From NCBI RefSeq assembly GCF_000227115.2, contig NC_016482.1, positions 1,166,054-1,230,053 on the forward strand: DNA of 64,000 bases. Direction: 5' to 3'. This document shows, in pieces, positions 44,893 through 55,943 of the stretch (its first letter is position 1; each line of letters begins with the position of its first letter). Under the pieces are notes generated by a model. That model had not been told where the DNA came from. It saw only the letters and a list, made by a program, of their open reading frames with translations, and made no database searches. A program made the position numbers and the translations under genes. The stretch comes from Naumovozyma dairenensis CBS 421. Its lineage: Eukaryota; Ascomycota; Saccharomycetes; Saccharomycetales; Saccharomycetaceae.

Positions 44893-46746
44893 ATGTATAT
44901 GCTCAATACCAGATATACTTTCATAAATGGTTGGATTGTTGATTTAGAAAATGGAAAAATTATCAATCCAGATTTGAAAACGTATAAACCATTGAAAAAA
45001 TTATTGGGAGATCTTCAATATTGGAATTGGGATGAGTATTTCAAGCAGAGTGATCATTGCCAACTTTACTGCGATGATTCCAGCGTTTTGTTCGGATTAA
45101 TCGAAATGGAAGATTATAATTTCTTAAGAATGAAAGATCATACCATAACAAGAGAAAAGGAATCCATATGGAATAGAAATAGAAATAGAAATAGAAATCG
45201 AATAGTCGACATAATAGAAGTACAAGCCCATAAGATATCTATTAGCAATCATAAGGTTGTGTACCTGCATTATCATCCAATTACTGAAGGGCAACTACCG
45301 TACTGTAGAGATAACTTCTTTGAACCCTCAAAAATCCGTCATCAATTAATAAATGTCGCTGATGAATCGTTTCTTGAAATTGATGGATTTTTAGTAAATC
45401 TTATATCAAGACAACTTTCAAGTATGCATTCCAAGACTCTTCGAGCATTCTTATCACTTGAAAATTGGCTAAGCTTAAAAAGTGTTGCTAATGCCAATTC
45501 TTTAGAAAAATTACAAAATATGACTTCAAATTATATATTCACTGAAAGAAAATCGATATTCCATGTACTTGAGGGGCATGTCTATGTAAACTTTAGGTTG
45601 GTTAATGATCATTTTGTCTGTCAGAAATGTGACGATGAAGAAGCAACACATATAGCACATCGTGTATCATTTAATCACTCCAATGGCTCTAAAATCAAAT
45701 ATGTTGTATACCAAGAGGAGTTACCAGGCAAGGAATTATTTGACTATGGACCAATCTTGAAGCAAACCAAAGAAGAACTGTCCATTTTAGATTCCATATT
45801 AAATGGAGATATTAACTCACTGGAGCTTGAATTTACAGAATCAGAAGAAGTAGTCAAACCAAGTTGCCGGTTCATATTTGATTACACCTTATTAAAACTT
45901 CAGAATTTGAATATAGATTTTGAAGTGAATATGGAAAGTTGTCATCATAGCGAATACGATACTGGAAAGAAAAAATTAATCAACCTATGTCAAGAAAAAT
46001 TGGAATCGAAATTTGAATTATTAAAGGACTCTCTACTTTTTGAATCAGATCCATGGTTTGGTACTAGATCGTTTACATTACTTTATCGAAGGCATGAACG
46101 AAAATTACGAGAGAATATTGAGAAAATCGTTGGCATTTATTTTACATCTCTTTTGAAGCAATTCTCGTTACCTGAACGGGAAGTTTTAATAGATGAGATT
46201 CCTTCAAAACGATATATAATTGTTGATAGATTTCTTATTGATATAGTTGGAAAACGAGTTGTTGATCCAATGGATCATGAACTGCTTAAAGAAATGACTT
46301 ACCGTGAAAGAGAGATCACTTTTGGTAAAGGACTCTACGATTGGAATCTCCTATTATTTAATGAAGATCCAATACCGACTTTTTCAACTATTCTGTTCAA
46401 TTTGGTTGAATATTCAAGTTCTCAAATTCTATGGGACAGATATGGGGATATTCATTTACAGCCTACAATGATAAATGCCAATGGTTCAAACGTTCAAATA
46501 AGGAGGACTGTAGCAATCGATCTTAAGGAGAATGGAATACGATATATTTACGAAGCTAAACCAAATGATTTCGATATTGTTAGTAAAGGTCTTCCAATAA
46601 CAGACGAAACACATATCCCTAAGAATCCTTCTATAGAACAAGGTTTGGAAAACATGAACAAGTTCTGTTCATTACAGAATGTGCATGAGTCGTTTCGCAG
46701 TTTAGTTTTTCCGGATGAAAAGAATGGTAGCTCAACTGATGAATGA
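44893..46746 (+). CDS. SIR1/KOS-like: Sir1/Kos-family silencing protein (Orc1-binding)
   Basis: Sir1 recruits the Sir complex to silent mating-type loci by binding the BAH domain of Orc1 through its ORC-interacting region (OIR). This 617-residue protein (S. cerevisiae Sir1 654) aligns along its length. It starts MYMLNTRYTFINGWIVDL (Sir1: MLQINSRLAVIDGWLVDT). A middle copy reads SFLEIDGFLVNLISRQL (Sir1: YIIIEGFLLYLNERRL) followed by YIFTERKSIFHVLEGHVYVN (Sir1: [20 protein letters not shown]). EATHIAHRVS matches KATHIAYAIS. The C-terminal copy reads YIIVDRFLIDIVGKRVVDP and later YDWNLLLFNEDPIP (Sir1: FLVADGFLIDLAEEKPINP, VKWNDFKKYQDPIP), the functional OIR. An NR-dipeptide run (residues about 95-104) comes from an AATAGA hexanucleotide repeat. 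The frame is intact. The region is subtelomere-proximal, like S. cerevisiae SIR1. SIR1 and KOS members are hard to tell apart by eye. Confidence 0.88.
   Translation: MYMLNTRYTFINGWIVDLENGKIINPDLKTYKPLKKLLGDLQYWNWDEYFKQSDHCQLYCDDSSVLFGLIEMEDYNFLRMKDHTITREKESIWNRNRNRNRNRIVDIIEVQAHKISISNHKVVYLHYHPITEGQLPYCRDNFFEPSKIRHQLINVADESFLEIDGFLVNLISRQLSSMHSKTLRAFLSLENWLSLKSVANANSLEKLQNMTSNYIFTERKSIFHVLEGHVYVNFRLVNDHFVCQKCDDEEATHIAHRVSFNHSNGSKIKYVVYQEELPGKELFDYGPILKQTKEELSILDSILNGDINSLELEFTESEEVVKPSCRFIFDYTLLKLQNLNIDFEVNMESCHHSEYDTGKKKLINLCQEKLESKFELLKDSLLFESDPWFGTRSFTLLYRRHERKLRENIEKIVGIYFTSLLKQFSLPEREVLIDEIPSKRYIIVDRFLIDIVGKRVVDPMDHELLKEMTYREREITFGKGLYDWNLLLFNEDPIPTFSTILFNLVEYSSSQILWDRYGDIHLQPTMINANGSNVQIRRTVAIDLKENGIRYIYEAKPNDFDIVSKGLPITDETHIPKNPSIEQGLENMNKFCSLQNVHESFRSLVFPDEKNGSSTDE
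45170..45200. repeat. AATAGA hexanucleotide run within the SIR1-like gene
   Basis: About five tandem AATAGA units, the last degenerate, encode alternating Asn-Arg residues in the N-terminal third of the protein. Length variation would stay in frame. Confidence 0.85.
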
Positions 46747-47051
46747 TCTAATGTGTGAACGTTAGTACCATACTATATAATACTATTGCCTTGCTCAGGA
46801 AATTATGCGACCTTTAAATTTTCTCTGGTGAATGAGCATACAATTACAGAAGTGATCTAATGGCAAATAGAAGGTATTATATTCATTACAAATCTTCTAG
46901 TTGCAGTTACATATATATAGATCCACTTATGTATATATAATTTAAACAGTAAGAAATTTTTTTGTGCTACGTTTTTGGTACTATCGTTATAGGCTTTCAA
47001 GCTATTCAGAATATGGTATTACGTACTAATTAAGTATAAACTACATAGTAT
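46747..47051. other. Convergent intergenic
   Basis: 305 bp between two converging genes; AT-rich and no feature seen. Confidence 0.5.
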
Positions 47052-48146
47052 TTAAGCATCTGAAATCTTGGTGATTAGTTTCCCTTTATTTAAACCCTTG
47101 AAGAGACCGTTCCAAATCAATGGAACTTGATCGAATTTATCTCCCGTAGCGTTTTCAATCGTAGCTGAATTTTTCACATCTAATTTACCTTCCTTTATCA
47201 AGTTCGTCAATTTATTTAAACCTTGTGGGAACTCATCCAAATTATCCGTTAATAATAAACCTTTTAGAGTTAATCTCTTGGTGATGACTGAGACGTAATT
47301 CTTGAAAACTAATTTGGATGAATCGTTATAACCACTAATGGATCCACATGCTAACAACATAGTTTTTGGTTTTAGCAATTCCACACCCAAATCTAAAATT
47401 TCTCCACCAACATTATCAATGAAGTAATCTACAGTGTTTTTCCCACCAGCTGCCTTTAACAAATTATCTTTAAAGTTTGGATCTTTATAATCCACACCTA
47501 CTACTTGATTACCAAAGGATTCGACATATTTCAATTTTTCAGCACCACCTGCAATTGCGATAACTTTTGATGCCTTAAATACGTTCACAGCCAATTGAAC
47601 AGAAATGGAACCCACGGCACCTGCAGCTCCAGAAATAAGGAAAACTTTGTTATAATATTTTTCATTTTCCTTCATTTCAGCATATTTGTAAAAGATGAAA
47701 TAAGCGGTTAATGCGGTTCCACCAAGGACAGAAAGGTACCACCATAATTCATCTACATTTTCAGTGGACAATTTGGTAATTTTTTCAGTTTGTTCCTTAG
47801 TGATAATAGTATGAGTAGTCCAGCCAACATAAGCGCTAACGTAATCGCCGACTTTAAAGTCATCATTTTTAGATTCAATGACTTTAGCTATACCTCTTGC
47901 TGGTATAATTTCACCAACAGATACACCTGGAGAATAATTTTTATCGACAGTTGCTATCCAAAATTTCTGAGCTGGGTCATTAGATAAATAGCATGTCTCT
48001 ACTAATATATCTCCAGATTGAAGATCATTAGAGGTCAAATCTTTGGTAATTAATTCGAATGTAGCATCCTTGCTTTCAAAATTAAAATTGAAAGGGTGTC
48101 CTGGGATCGGATCAGTTTTCACAACCCATTGTTTAGCAGCTACCAT
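47052..48146 (-). CDS. YML131W-like: Zinc-free MDR oxidoreductase, YML131W-like
   Basis: Medium-chain dehydrogenase/reductase of the alkenal/prostaglandin reductase type, using NADPH to reduce activated double bonds of reactive aldehydes or ketones. 364 residues (S. cerevisiae Yml131w 365). It has the family N-terminal start (KQWVVKTDPIPGHPFNFNFE), the substrate-domain motif YLSNDPAQKFWI, a Rossmann nucleotide fingerprint at residues 172-180 (SGAAGAVGS), VDYFIDNVGGEILD after the coenzyme domain, and a C-terminal VPLIWNGLFKGLNKGKLI. No zinc-ligand Cys/His pattern of alcohol dehydrogenases is present. YML131W is stress-inducible in S. cerevisiae, and the neighbouring Gre2-like and GPX genes have related detoxifying roles. 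Confidence 0.93.
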   Translation of the reverse strand: MVAAKQWVVKTDPIPGHPFNFNFESKDATFELITKDLTSNDLQSGDILVETCYLSNDPAQKFWIATVDKNYSPGVSVGEIIPARGIAKVIESKNDDFKVGDYVSAYVGWTTHTIITKEQTEKITKLSTENVDELWWYLSVLGGTALTAYFIFYKYAEMKENEKYYNKVFLISGAAGAVGSISVQLAVNVFKASKVIAIAGGAEKLKYVESFGNQVVGVDYKDPNFKDNLLKAAGGKNTVDYFIDNVGGEILDLGVELLKPKTMLLACGSISGYNDSSKLVFKNYVSVITKRLTLKGLLLTDNLDEFPQGLNKLTNLIKEGKLDVKNSATIENATGDKFDQVPLIWNGLFKGLNKGKLITKISDA

Positions 48147-49686
48147 TTTTCTTTTAAGTAATTAGATTGTGTCAGTTGGGTTTAATTTTACAATTGACCA
48201 AGATAGAAAGAATACCAAGTTGAACAAACAATAATAATGCCATTTAGCGAGAATGATAATGCCTACAAGATATAATAAATTTACACATCCCCTTATATAG
48301 ACTAGTATTGTTTTCGTATATACCTGAACACGGCTCTGTTCGGATGTTTTAGGATTTCTGCGGAACAGGAAGCGAAGCTTATTCAGCAACGGGGCAATCT
48401 AGATGTACAATATAGGTAGGTATGTCTGTAAATACAGAACACTGTTACCCACGGTCGTCGTTAGTTTTTGTTTCTTTGTTTGGCGTTTGTTCATATCTGA
48501 TATGATATGTAACATGTAGTCCAAGACGCATATCAACAGCATCTCTCGTTGTTTATAGTCAAGAAGAGCATCGAAAGGAATTCATTCTATCAAGGAAAAA
48601 TAATTGTTCGATATTATTTTCTACAGGCATAACAAACTTTACAGACACGTAGTTTTAATCTGGTTGAATTACTTACTTCATGAAAATATAATATAGACTA
48701 CGTTAGATGTTAAGAAACGTTCTTTCTATCAAAGACATACTTTCTTAATATTATTCTCTTCTAATATAGTGAAAACATCTTTCATTTGGAAACGCCTTTT
48801 CCTGTTACCCGTCGTAACCATGACCATGAATTCAGGCTGGCTGTAGTGGATTCGAAACTCATCAAGAATACTCTAATGTTTCGTATCTTTGAAAATGTGG
48901 CTGTCGGTGGACGGCTTCATTATTTTGAATACCATAGATGATGAAAAATCAGAAAACTTACCAAAGCATTTAAGTACTTTTCTTTATTGAAAAGGACTAC
49001 TCCATCTAACCTTAAGGTTCTCGCCTTACATCAATATCAGGCCACCGTACTCAACCAGATATTGCGCCTGTCCCATCTCAAGGCATTGTTCGCAAATTCT
49101 TCTTCGTCAAGTCGAAATTATTTTGGTTCCCTCGCTTTCCCAAATTCTATTTTTTGGAAGAGTATTGGAAAATATGGAAAAAGTTGGTGAATTGAAAAGT
49201 TATCGACCCTCGAAGGAGAAAACACTTATTATTCGGTAATTTCAGATTCTTTTTTTAGAAAATGTGCAAGCTCTGTGCCATTCAATCTGATGGCTAATAT
49301 GAGAATGTCGTAGTAGGGAGTAAAATACGTAATTCGGCTTTAGATTCGGGTTCGGGTTCGGTTTTCCACCTTTCCTGAATCCGAATACGAAATTTCAGTT
49401 GTTTTAAGTTGCAAAGTTTCATGCTATACTCTGTTGATTTCCTGGGATCACCAAGAGGCAACACGATTTGATGAGTGGAATAATCCAATGAATTTATTAA
49501 GGGTGTATTATGGATAACTCGACTCAGAGATCAAGGCAAAAATGTATAAATAAGGGCGGTAATCACCAGGTTTCTGACATTATCCAAAATGTAGTATATT
49601 TTTTTAGTAATAAGCTAATAATATCATTGATATAAAACAATATCACAAATACACATTTCAAATACCAACAGAAAATTACCACTAGC
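48147..49686. other. Divergent intergenic between two reductase genes
   Basis: 1.5 kb shared upstream region of the YML131W-like and Gre2-like genes. A TTCGGG hexamer is repeated near 49347-49360. No gene is called; short frames (48987-49190, 49294-49488) look like chance. Confidence 0.5.
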
Positions 49687-50718
49687 ATGTCTGTCTTTAT
49701 TTCTGGTGCTACAGGTTTTATTGCCCAACATATAATCAGTCAACTTTTAGAACAAAACTTCAAAGTCATTGGTTCTGTTAGGTCCCAAAGTAAGGCTGAC
49801 AAACTCTTAGGACAATTCAACGGAAACAAAAATCTTTCTTTCGAAATAGTTGAGGATATCTCCGATTTAACAGCTTTCAATGAAGTTTTTGCTAAACATG
49901 GAAAGGAGATTAAATATGTATTACATACCTCATCTCCCTTCTTCACTGACTGTGATGATTATGAGAAGGATTTATTGGTACCAGCTTTGAATGGTACGAA
50001 AGGTATTTTGCACTCGATCTTGAAATATGCTGCTGATACAGTTGAACGTGTCGTCATTACATCAAGTGTTGCTGCCATGTTCGACTTCACAAAAGATTTG
50101 GATCCATCGTATTCTTACAACGAAAACACTTGGAACCCAGATTCATATGAAGACGCTTTAATTGACGGTGGTCATGCTTATAACGGCTCCAAAAAGCTTG
50201 CTGAAAAATATGCTTGGGATTTTGTTGAAGAACATAGAAATGAAATTAAGTTCAAACTAACTACTGTTAACCCTTCTTATGTTTTTGGCCCACAACGTTT
50301 CGATGAAAATGTTAGTTCTAAGTTGAATACGTCCTGTGAGCTTATTCACAAGTTAATGCTCTCTTCCGCTGATGATAAAGTAGATAACTCCTTTGTTGGA
50401 TCCTTTATCGATGTACGTGATGTCGCAAAGGCTCATCTGCTAGCTTTCCAAAGACCAACTTTGATAGGGAAGAGGTTGCTTTTAATTTCAAGTAGATTCA
50501 ATGCACAGGATATTCTTGATGTTATGAACGAAGATTTTCCAAGTTTAAAGGGGAGAATTCCAGTTGGCAAACCTCAAAGTGGTGCTTTACATAACTGGAA
50601 AGGTTCTTTTGCTGACAACTCAAAGACAAAGGAATTGTTAGGATTCGAGTTTATGCCCTTAAAGAAAAGTATTGATGATACGGTCACACAAATTTTGAAA
50701 CATGAACACAATTTATGA
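49687..50718 (+). CDS. GRE2-like: Gre2-like NADPH-dependent carbonyl reductase
   Basis: Extended short-chain dehydrogenase that reduces methylglyoxal and other aldehydes and ketones with NADPH. 343 residues (S. cerevisiae Gre2 342). N-terminal coenzyme fingerprint FISGATGFIAQHI; NADPH-preferring basic residue after the second strand (GSVRSQSKADKLL); catalytic Ser in VVITSSVAAM (residues 126-127); catalytic YNGSK (Tyr165, Lys169), at the same numbering as Gre2. HTSSPFFTDCDDYEKDLLVPA and VNPSYVFGPQRF are family signatures. S. cerevisiae has several members (GRE2, ARI1, YGL039W, YDR541C), so the paralogue is not assigned. A TATA-rich leader precedes the start. Confidence 0.96.
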   Translation: MSVFISGATGFIAQHIISQLLEQNFKVIGSVRSQSKADKLLGQFNGNKNLSFEIVEDISDLTAFNEVFAKHGKEIKYVLHTSSPFFTDCDDYEKDLLVPALNGTKGILHSILKYAADTVERVVITSSVAAMFDFTKDLDPSYSYNENTWNPDSYEDALIDGGHAYNGSKKLAEKYAWDFVEEHRNEIKFKLTTVNPSYVFGPQRFDENVSSKLNTSCELIHKLMLSSADDKVDNSFVGSFIDVRDVAKAHLLAFQRPTLIGKRLLLISSRFNAQDILDVMNEDFPSLKGRIPVGKPQSGALHNWKGSFADNSKTKELLGFEFMPLKKSIDDTVTQILKHEHNL

Positions 50719-50984
50719 TTTTCTTTAAAACCTTCTTTTAATTTTTTCTATCTCTTGTTTTATTAGTAAATAATTTATATATAACTGCTAATACTAACAA
50801 CTTTTTTTTTTTCAACTTAAGCACTACGCTGCAAAATAGTCCGATGATCGGGTTAAGTACATACTTACATAGAATATTTTTCTATGCTGTCCCGTTCTCT
50901 ATGAAGATATACCTTTCCTTTCTAATATCTCAAGTTTCCCACACATACAAATCTTTGTTACTTTTCGTGTGTGTGTGTGTGTGT
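50719..50984. other. 3' spacer ending in a GT microsatellite at a gap
   Basis: AT-rich DNA ending in (GT)n at about 50968-50984, next to a 598-base gap, which probably broke the assembly. The block at 50929-50972 resembles 60741-60784 upstream of the Y'-like helicase. Confidence 0.6.
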
Positions 50985-51582
50985 NNNNNNNNNNNNNNNN
51001 NNNNNNNNNNNNNNNNNNNNNNNNNNNNNNNNNNNNNNNNNNNNNNNNNNNNNNNNNNNNNNNNNNNNNNNNNNNNNNNNNNNNNNNNNNNNNNNNNNNN
51101 NNNNNNNNNNNNNNNNNNNNNNNNNNNNNNNNNNNNNNNNNNNNNNNNNNNNNNNNNNNNNNNNNNNNNNNNNNNNNNNNNNNNNNNNNNNNNNNNNNNN
51201 NNNNNNNNNNNNNNNNNNNNNNNNNNNNNNNNNNNNNNNNNNNNNNNNNNNNNNNNNNNNNNNNNNNNNNNNNNNNNNNNNNNNNNNNNNNNNNNNNNNN
51301 NNNNNNNNNNNNNNNNNNNNNNNNNNNNNNNNNNNNNNNNNNNNNNNNNNNNNNNNNNNNNNNNNNNNNNNNNNNNNNNNNNNNNNNNNNNNNNNNNNNN
51401 NNNNNNNNNNNNNNNNNNNNNNNNNNNNNNNNNNNNNNNNNNNNNNNNNNNNNNNNNNNNNNNNNNNNNNNNNNNNNNNNNNNNNNNNNNNNNNNNNNNN
51501 NNNNNNNNNNNNNNNNNNNNNNNNNNNNNNNNNNNNNNNNNNNNNNNNNNNNNNNNNNNNNNNNNNNNNNNNNNNNNNNNNN
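50985..51582. other. Assembly gap (598 N)
   Basis: Unknown bases; content cannot be judged. Confidence 0.99.
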
Positions 51583-52602
51583 TACAGAGAGGAAACGGAA
51601 CACCAATTCGTTTATCTGCGGAACAACTAGGACGTTCCCGACCATATCTTAGTTTTTTAGTTTTTGTCAAGCAACCCAAGCATTAGTTCGTCTCTGGCTT
51701 CTTAATTGACTTTTTATGCATCTTTACCAGGATTTAATTATCAAAATGTAGTTCATCTAAAATTCTTCAGTTCATGTTTTTGAATTTCTCTCGAATATTT
51801 TGACAGTAACGTTTCTTACGTAGATAGCTAGACTCTTCAGCTTTACTTTATGGAGCCTCTGTGACGGCATTTGGTAGAGGAATGAGTTACCTAGCCTTGT
51901 TAACGTTAGAAGACAAGATCTGATGAGTTTCGAACCAATGACAGTCTGAATTCATGTGAAAAATGTTTTCACCATATAGGAAGAGAATAATATAAAGAAA
52001 ACATGTCATTGATAAAAAGAGCTTTTCTTAATACTCCACTTAGTTTATATTTTTATCATATTTATAAAATAAATAATCTAACCAGATTAAAACCTCTGTG
52101 CTTTGTGTAAAAATTACTCGAAACTGTGTCCAGGGTCCACAGCTGTTTTCTACGATGTTCTATTATCTATACCTTCTCAAAATGAGTCCTCGAAACACAG
52201 TTTACTTTAGTCGATTGACTTGAGTTTTTTAAGACTCAAAAGGGACTTTGGGCTCCCTACGAAACTCCCATCCATGACTCAAGGCCAATACTGTGTTTTT
52301 GTATAACTTTAGTAGAAACATCGAGTGAAAATTGGGAGAAAAAACCTTTCAGTGACATCGCCTATGTCTGAGAAATCTTATTAGACTGGTCAAGGGCAAT
52401 ACGTGCTTATCAATATGAAGTACACAATTTTTAAGCTATGTTAGGGTAGGAGATTTTTGGTTATTTGAAATTGGCTTTGGTGTATAATTATATATAAGGC
52501 TGACATAATTTGTTACTTTTGAGGAATGATGTTAGTGGGCAACTCTCTTGGAAAAGGCCCAAATCATAAAATCATACAAAGCACAACAAGAAACATACTA
52601 TA
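51583..52602. other. Intergenic upstream of the SEO1 pseudogene
   Basis: One kilobase, no gene recognised. A tRNA-like box (TTTCGAACC near 51918) was checked and does not fold as a tRNA with its surroundings. Confidence 0.45.
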
Positions 52603-54245
52603 ATGTCCTCATTAGTCAAGGAATTAATAATTGATCCTCATAAAAGATTAAAGTGGGGGTTCATACCTGTCAAGAGAATAGTGGAAGATTTAGACGAAGA
52701 AGAACAAGAAGAAGGATCAATTTCAGTAATTAGTTCTGCAACTGATCCTGATAAATCATACGAGGGTTCTCCAGTTGGCGAAGTAGACGAATTTGAGAAA
52801 AACGGTACCCAAAAGATCTCAGAAAGATCATCCATAGATGCAGATTCTAAACTAAAATCGGAAACCGAGTATGAATATAGGGATGAGGCAAACAGAAAAT
52901 GGTGGAAGTTCTTTGATGAACAAGAATATCGTATTAATAGCACTCAACAGACCAAAAATAAATGGTACAGTTGATTTAAGTCTGCTAATTCTTATGAAGA
53001 AAGGAATTAATATTAAAATTAGATATCTTGTTGGCCTTCCATTCATGTATCACCTATTGGGTTAAATATTTAGATACAGTCAATGTCAATAACGCTTATA
53101 TTTCAGGTATGAAGGAAGAATTAAATTTCGAAGGTGGTGATTTAGTTTATATTCAAGTTATGTACATTGTGGGTAACATTATTTCCTATTAACGGTTGGT
53201 GCAGCCAATTTCAACAGCGTTCCACATTTAAAGGCCATTAGGTTCTTCATCGGTACATTTGAACCACCAAGTTATTTGGCTTATCAATATATTTTTGGGT
53301 GTTTCTATAAACATGATGAAATGGTACGTCGTTCAGCCTTCTATAATTTCGGACAATATATTGGTCTATCTTCAGGTGGTATTCAATCTGCAGTTTTCAC
53401 CTCATTAGATGGAGTTAATGGAATGTCTGGATGGAGATGGAATTTTATCATTGATGAAATTATATCTGTTGTTGCTGGTATTATTGGTTTCTATTCATTA
53501 TCTGGCGATCCACATAATTGTTATTCTATTTTCTTAACCGATGATGAAATAAGATTGGCAAGAAAGAGAGTTAGCGAAAAATAATACCGAGAAGGCAGAT
53601 TTTTCAACAAAAGTATTCCATCTCAAGGTCTGGAAAAGTATTTTTACCAATTGGAAAATATATCTGTTATCTTTATGGGATATATTCTGTTAGAATAATA
53701 GTAACATGGCTTCTGGTGCTTATCTTTTACTGGTTAAGTGTTTAGGAAGATACTCTATTCCCAAAGTGCATGATTTATCGATGGTTACTCCAGGTCTAGG
53801 TATGGTTTACTTGGCTATTGCTGGTATTGTTGCAGATAAATCTCATTCTCGTTGGTTTACAATTTGTGCCACTCAAATCTTCAATTTCATTGGTAACGTA
53901 ATTTTAGCTGCCTGGGATGTTTCCGAAAATGCTAAATGGTTTGCATTCTTTTACAATGTACTGGGTGGAGTGTGGCACCAGTTAGTANNNNNNNNNNNNN
54001 NNNNNNNAGTTGTCATGAACATCTTGGCCCAATCATCCACCGCCTGGTTAAGTGTTCTTGTATGGAAAACTAGTGAATCACGTAGATATTTGAAAGGTTT
54101 CACGTTCACGGCCTGTTGTGCCTTCTGTCTCTCACTATGGACCTTTGTTGTTCTTTACTTTTACAAGCGTGACGAAAAGAAACATGCCAAGGAAAACGGT
54201 ATTATTCTTTACAATTCCTCCTTGGGTGACAACAAACCAAATTGA
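52603..54245 (+). pseudogene. Seo1-type permease pseudogene (Dal5 anion:cation symporter family)
   Basis: Seo1 is a putative plasma-membrane permease, about 590 residues, of the allantoate permease family; its gene is subtelomeric in S. cerevisiae. The N-terminus is well kept (KELIIDPHKRLKWGFIPVKR, then FDEQEYRINSTQQTKNKWYS) until the Trp codon after KWYS has become TGA at 52972. Homology continues in another frame ([20 protein letters not shown]), then about 27 residues are deleted, and it resumes at [20 protein letters not shown]. From 53276 [20 protein letters not shown] and [19 protein letters not shown] are open to a frameshift near 53584. The last part (53706-54245; [18 protein letters not shown], later [20 protein letters not shown]) runs to a normal end, broken by 20 N at 53988-54007. 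At least one nonsense, several frameshifts and one deletion make it non-functional. Confidence 0.94.
53988..54007. other. Assembly gap (20 N)
   Basis: Run of 20 N inside the SEO1-type pseudogene; part of a membrane helix region is missing. Confidence 0.99.
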
Positions 54246-55429
54246 GACCAAACCAAAGAATGTTGATCGAATCCTAATAAATATATACTCAAAATTTCCT
54301 TTATTTTTTTCAAAATAATTTATAATAGACATTTTTTTATAGTTTAAAAAATCCGTAACATAATTTTAAGAGTTTGACTTTACATAAAAAAATAAAATTG
54401 AATATGCAATTATACACAGAAAATCAAAACTATTGAAAGACGTGACGTTTTATTACCGCAGATATGTTTGCTTTTGACACAAATATATCAAAAAACTATT
54501 CGAAAAATGGTACCTGTTACGGTCATCAATGAGTGAATTACATTGTGGTTTTTATTGAGACCATCTTTGCTTCTGCAATTATTTATTAATCTAGTATTTA
54601 TATAAAAGGTATTCTGGGCAGATTATTGCTATTCTTAGAGGGTCTTAGGTCACTGCCATGCCCTGTAGAAGGGCCATTTGTTATTCATTATTCCTTAATG
54701 TAACTGAATTCTTTTAGTGTACTCGGAACTATATTTTTTCCATTATAGTGTTTTAAGTTCTTTTAGAACCCTTAAGAAAGGACAGGTGGTTAGCTGATAG
54801 GTCAACCATATTTATCTTGGCCTCGCCCGTTTGTACTAATTTCTTCTTTTCCTGAACTCCCTCTTCAATTCTACAAAGTCCAGAATTTTAATCTACCTGC
54901 ATTTCTCTCATTCGGGGGGCATATTTTCATGTCACAGTATTTTGTGCAGGCCAATCACTGCCAGATCTGAATGGAATTACCAATGCGGTACGTCCGTACG
55001 TACGTAAGTGCGGAGTAGCGAGATGATGCATGTTGACATTCACTTCTGGTTGATGATTAATACATCGTAACTGTTTAGAATAAAATTTGTCCCATTTCAA
55101 TGTACTCAATTTTTACTTTTGCAGATAGTTTGTATGTACATATTTTTATTCTTGGAAAATCTAAAAAGGAATAAATTTTTTTTGTTTCAACAACCGACCA
55201 AATGAAACCAGCTATTAGAAATTTTTGCTTGGAATTTTAATTCAATCTATTACTTCAGCAAGCCTTTTATAAATCTCAAAAGATACAATCCTACAAAAAT
55301 GAGAAACTATTGTTGGTGATATCACTGTCGAAGACGGGTCTGATAACGGACGATCTTGAACTATCAATCCAAGGCGGTACTATTGACCAAAAAAACGATA
55401 ATTATGTACTGATTCAACAGAAATTACCG
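54246..55429. other. Intergenic before a gap
   Basis: No gene recognised. A tight repeat of CGTACGTACGTA occurs near 54989-55003. The last 120 bases before the gap are GC-richer and open in one frame, but too short to identify. Confidence 0.45.
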
Positions 55430-55804
55430 NNNNNNNNNNNNNNNNNNNNNNNNNNNNNNNNNNNNNNNNNNNNNNNNNNNNNNNNNNNNNNNNNNNNNNN
55501 NNNNNNNNNNNNNNNNNNNNNNNNNNNNNNNNNNNNNNNNNNNNNNNNNNNNNNNNNNNNNNNNNNNNNNNNNNNNNNNNNNNNNNNNNNNNNNNNNNNN
55601 NNNNNNNNNNNNNNNNNNNNNNNNNNNNNNNNNNNNNNNNNNNNNNNNNNNNNNNNNNNNNNNNNNNNNNNNNNNNNNNNNNNNNNNNNNNNNNNNNNNN
55701 NNNNNNNNNNNNNNNNNNNNNNNNNNNNNNNNNNNNNNNNNNNNNNNNNNNNNNNNNNNNNNNNNNNNNNNNNNNNNNNNNNNNNNNNNNNNNNNNNNNN
55801 NNNN
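55430..55804. other. Assembly gap (375 N)
   Basis: Gap covering most of the 5' LTR of the Ty relic that follows; the length is close to one LTR (364 bp). Confidence 0.99.
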
Positions 55805-55889
55805 TCAAAAAGGTATATAACCATTGTATAATTCAAGAACGTACGGAATAGTTCGTTCATTCATATCTTAGAAGTAGCTTACTCTAACG
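55805..55889 (+). mobile_element. 3' end of a Ty 5'-LTR
   Basis: TTGTATAATTCAAGAAC, then ATATCTTAGAAGTAGCTTA and CTCTAACG align with the ends of the solo LTRs at 4432-4774 and 5040-5403. The final CTAACA reads CTAACG. The gag-like frame starts 54 bp downstream, so this is a 5' LTR. Confidence 0.8.
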
Positions 55890-55943
55890 TCTGGTATAGT
55901 ACCGCTTGGTTACCATCGCAAGGATTTTGAGATAATTTAAGCA

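Noticed and set aside
51839..51960. Possible tRNA gene around TTTCGAACC
   Set aside because: A T-loop-like box is present, but acceptor, anticodon and T stems do not pair. No other convincing tRNA was seen in the window.
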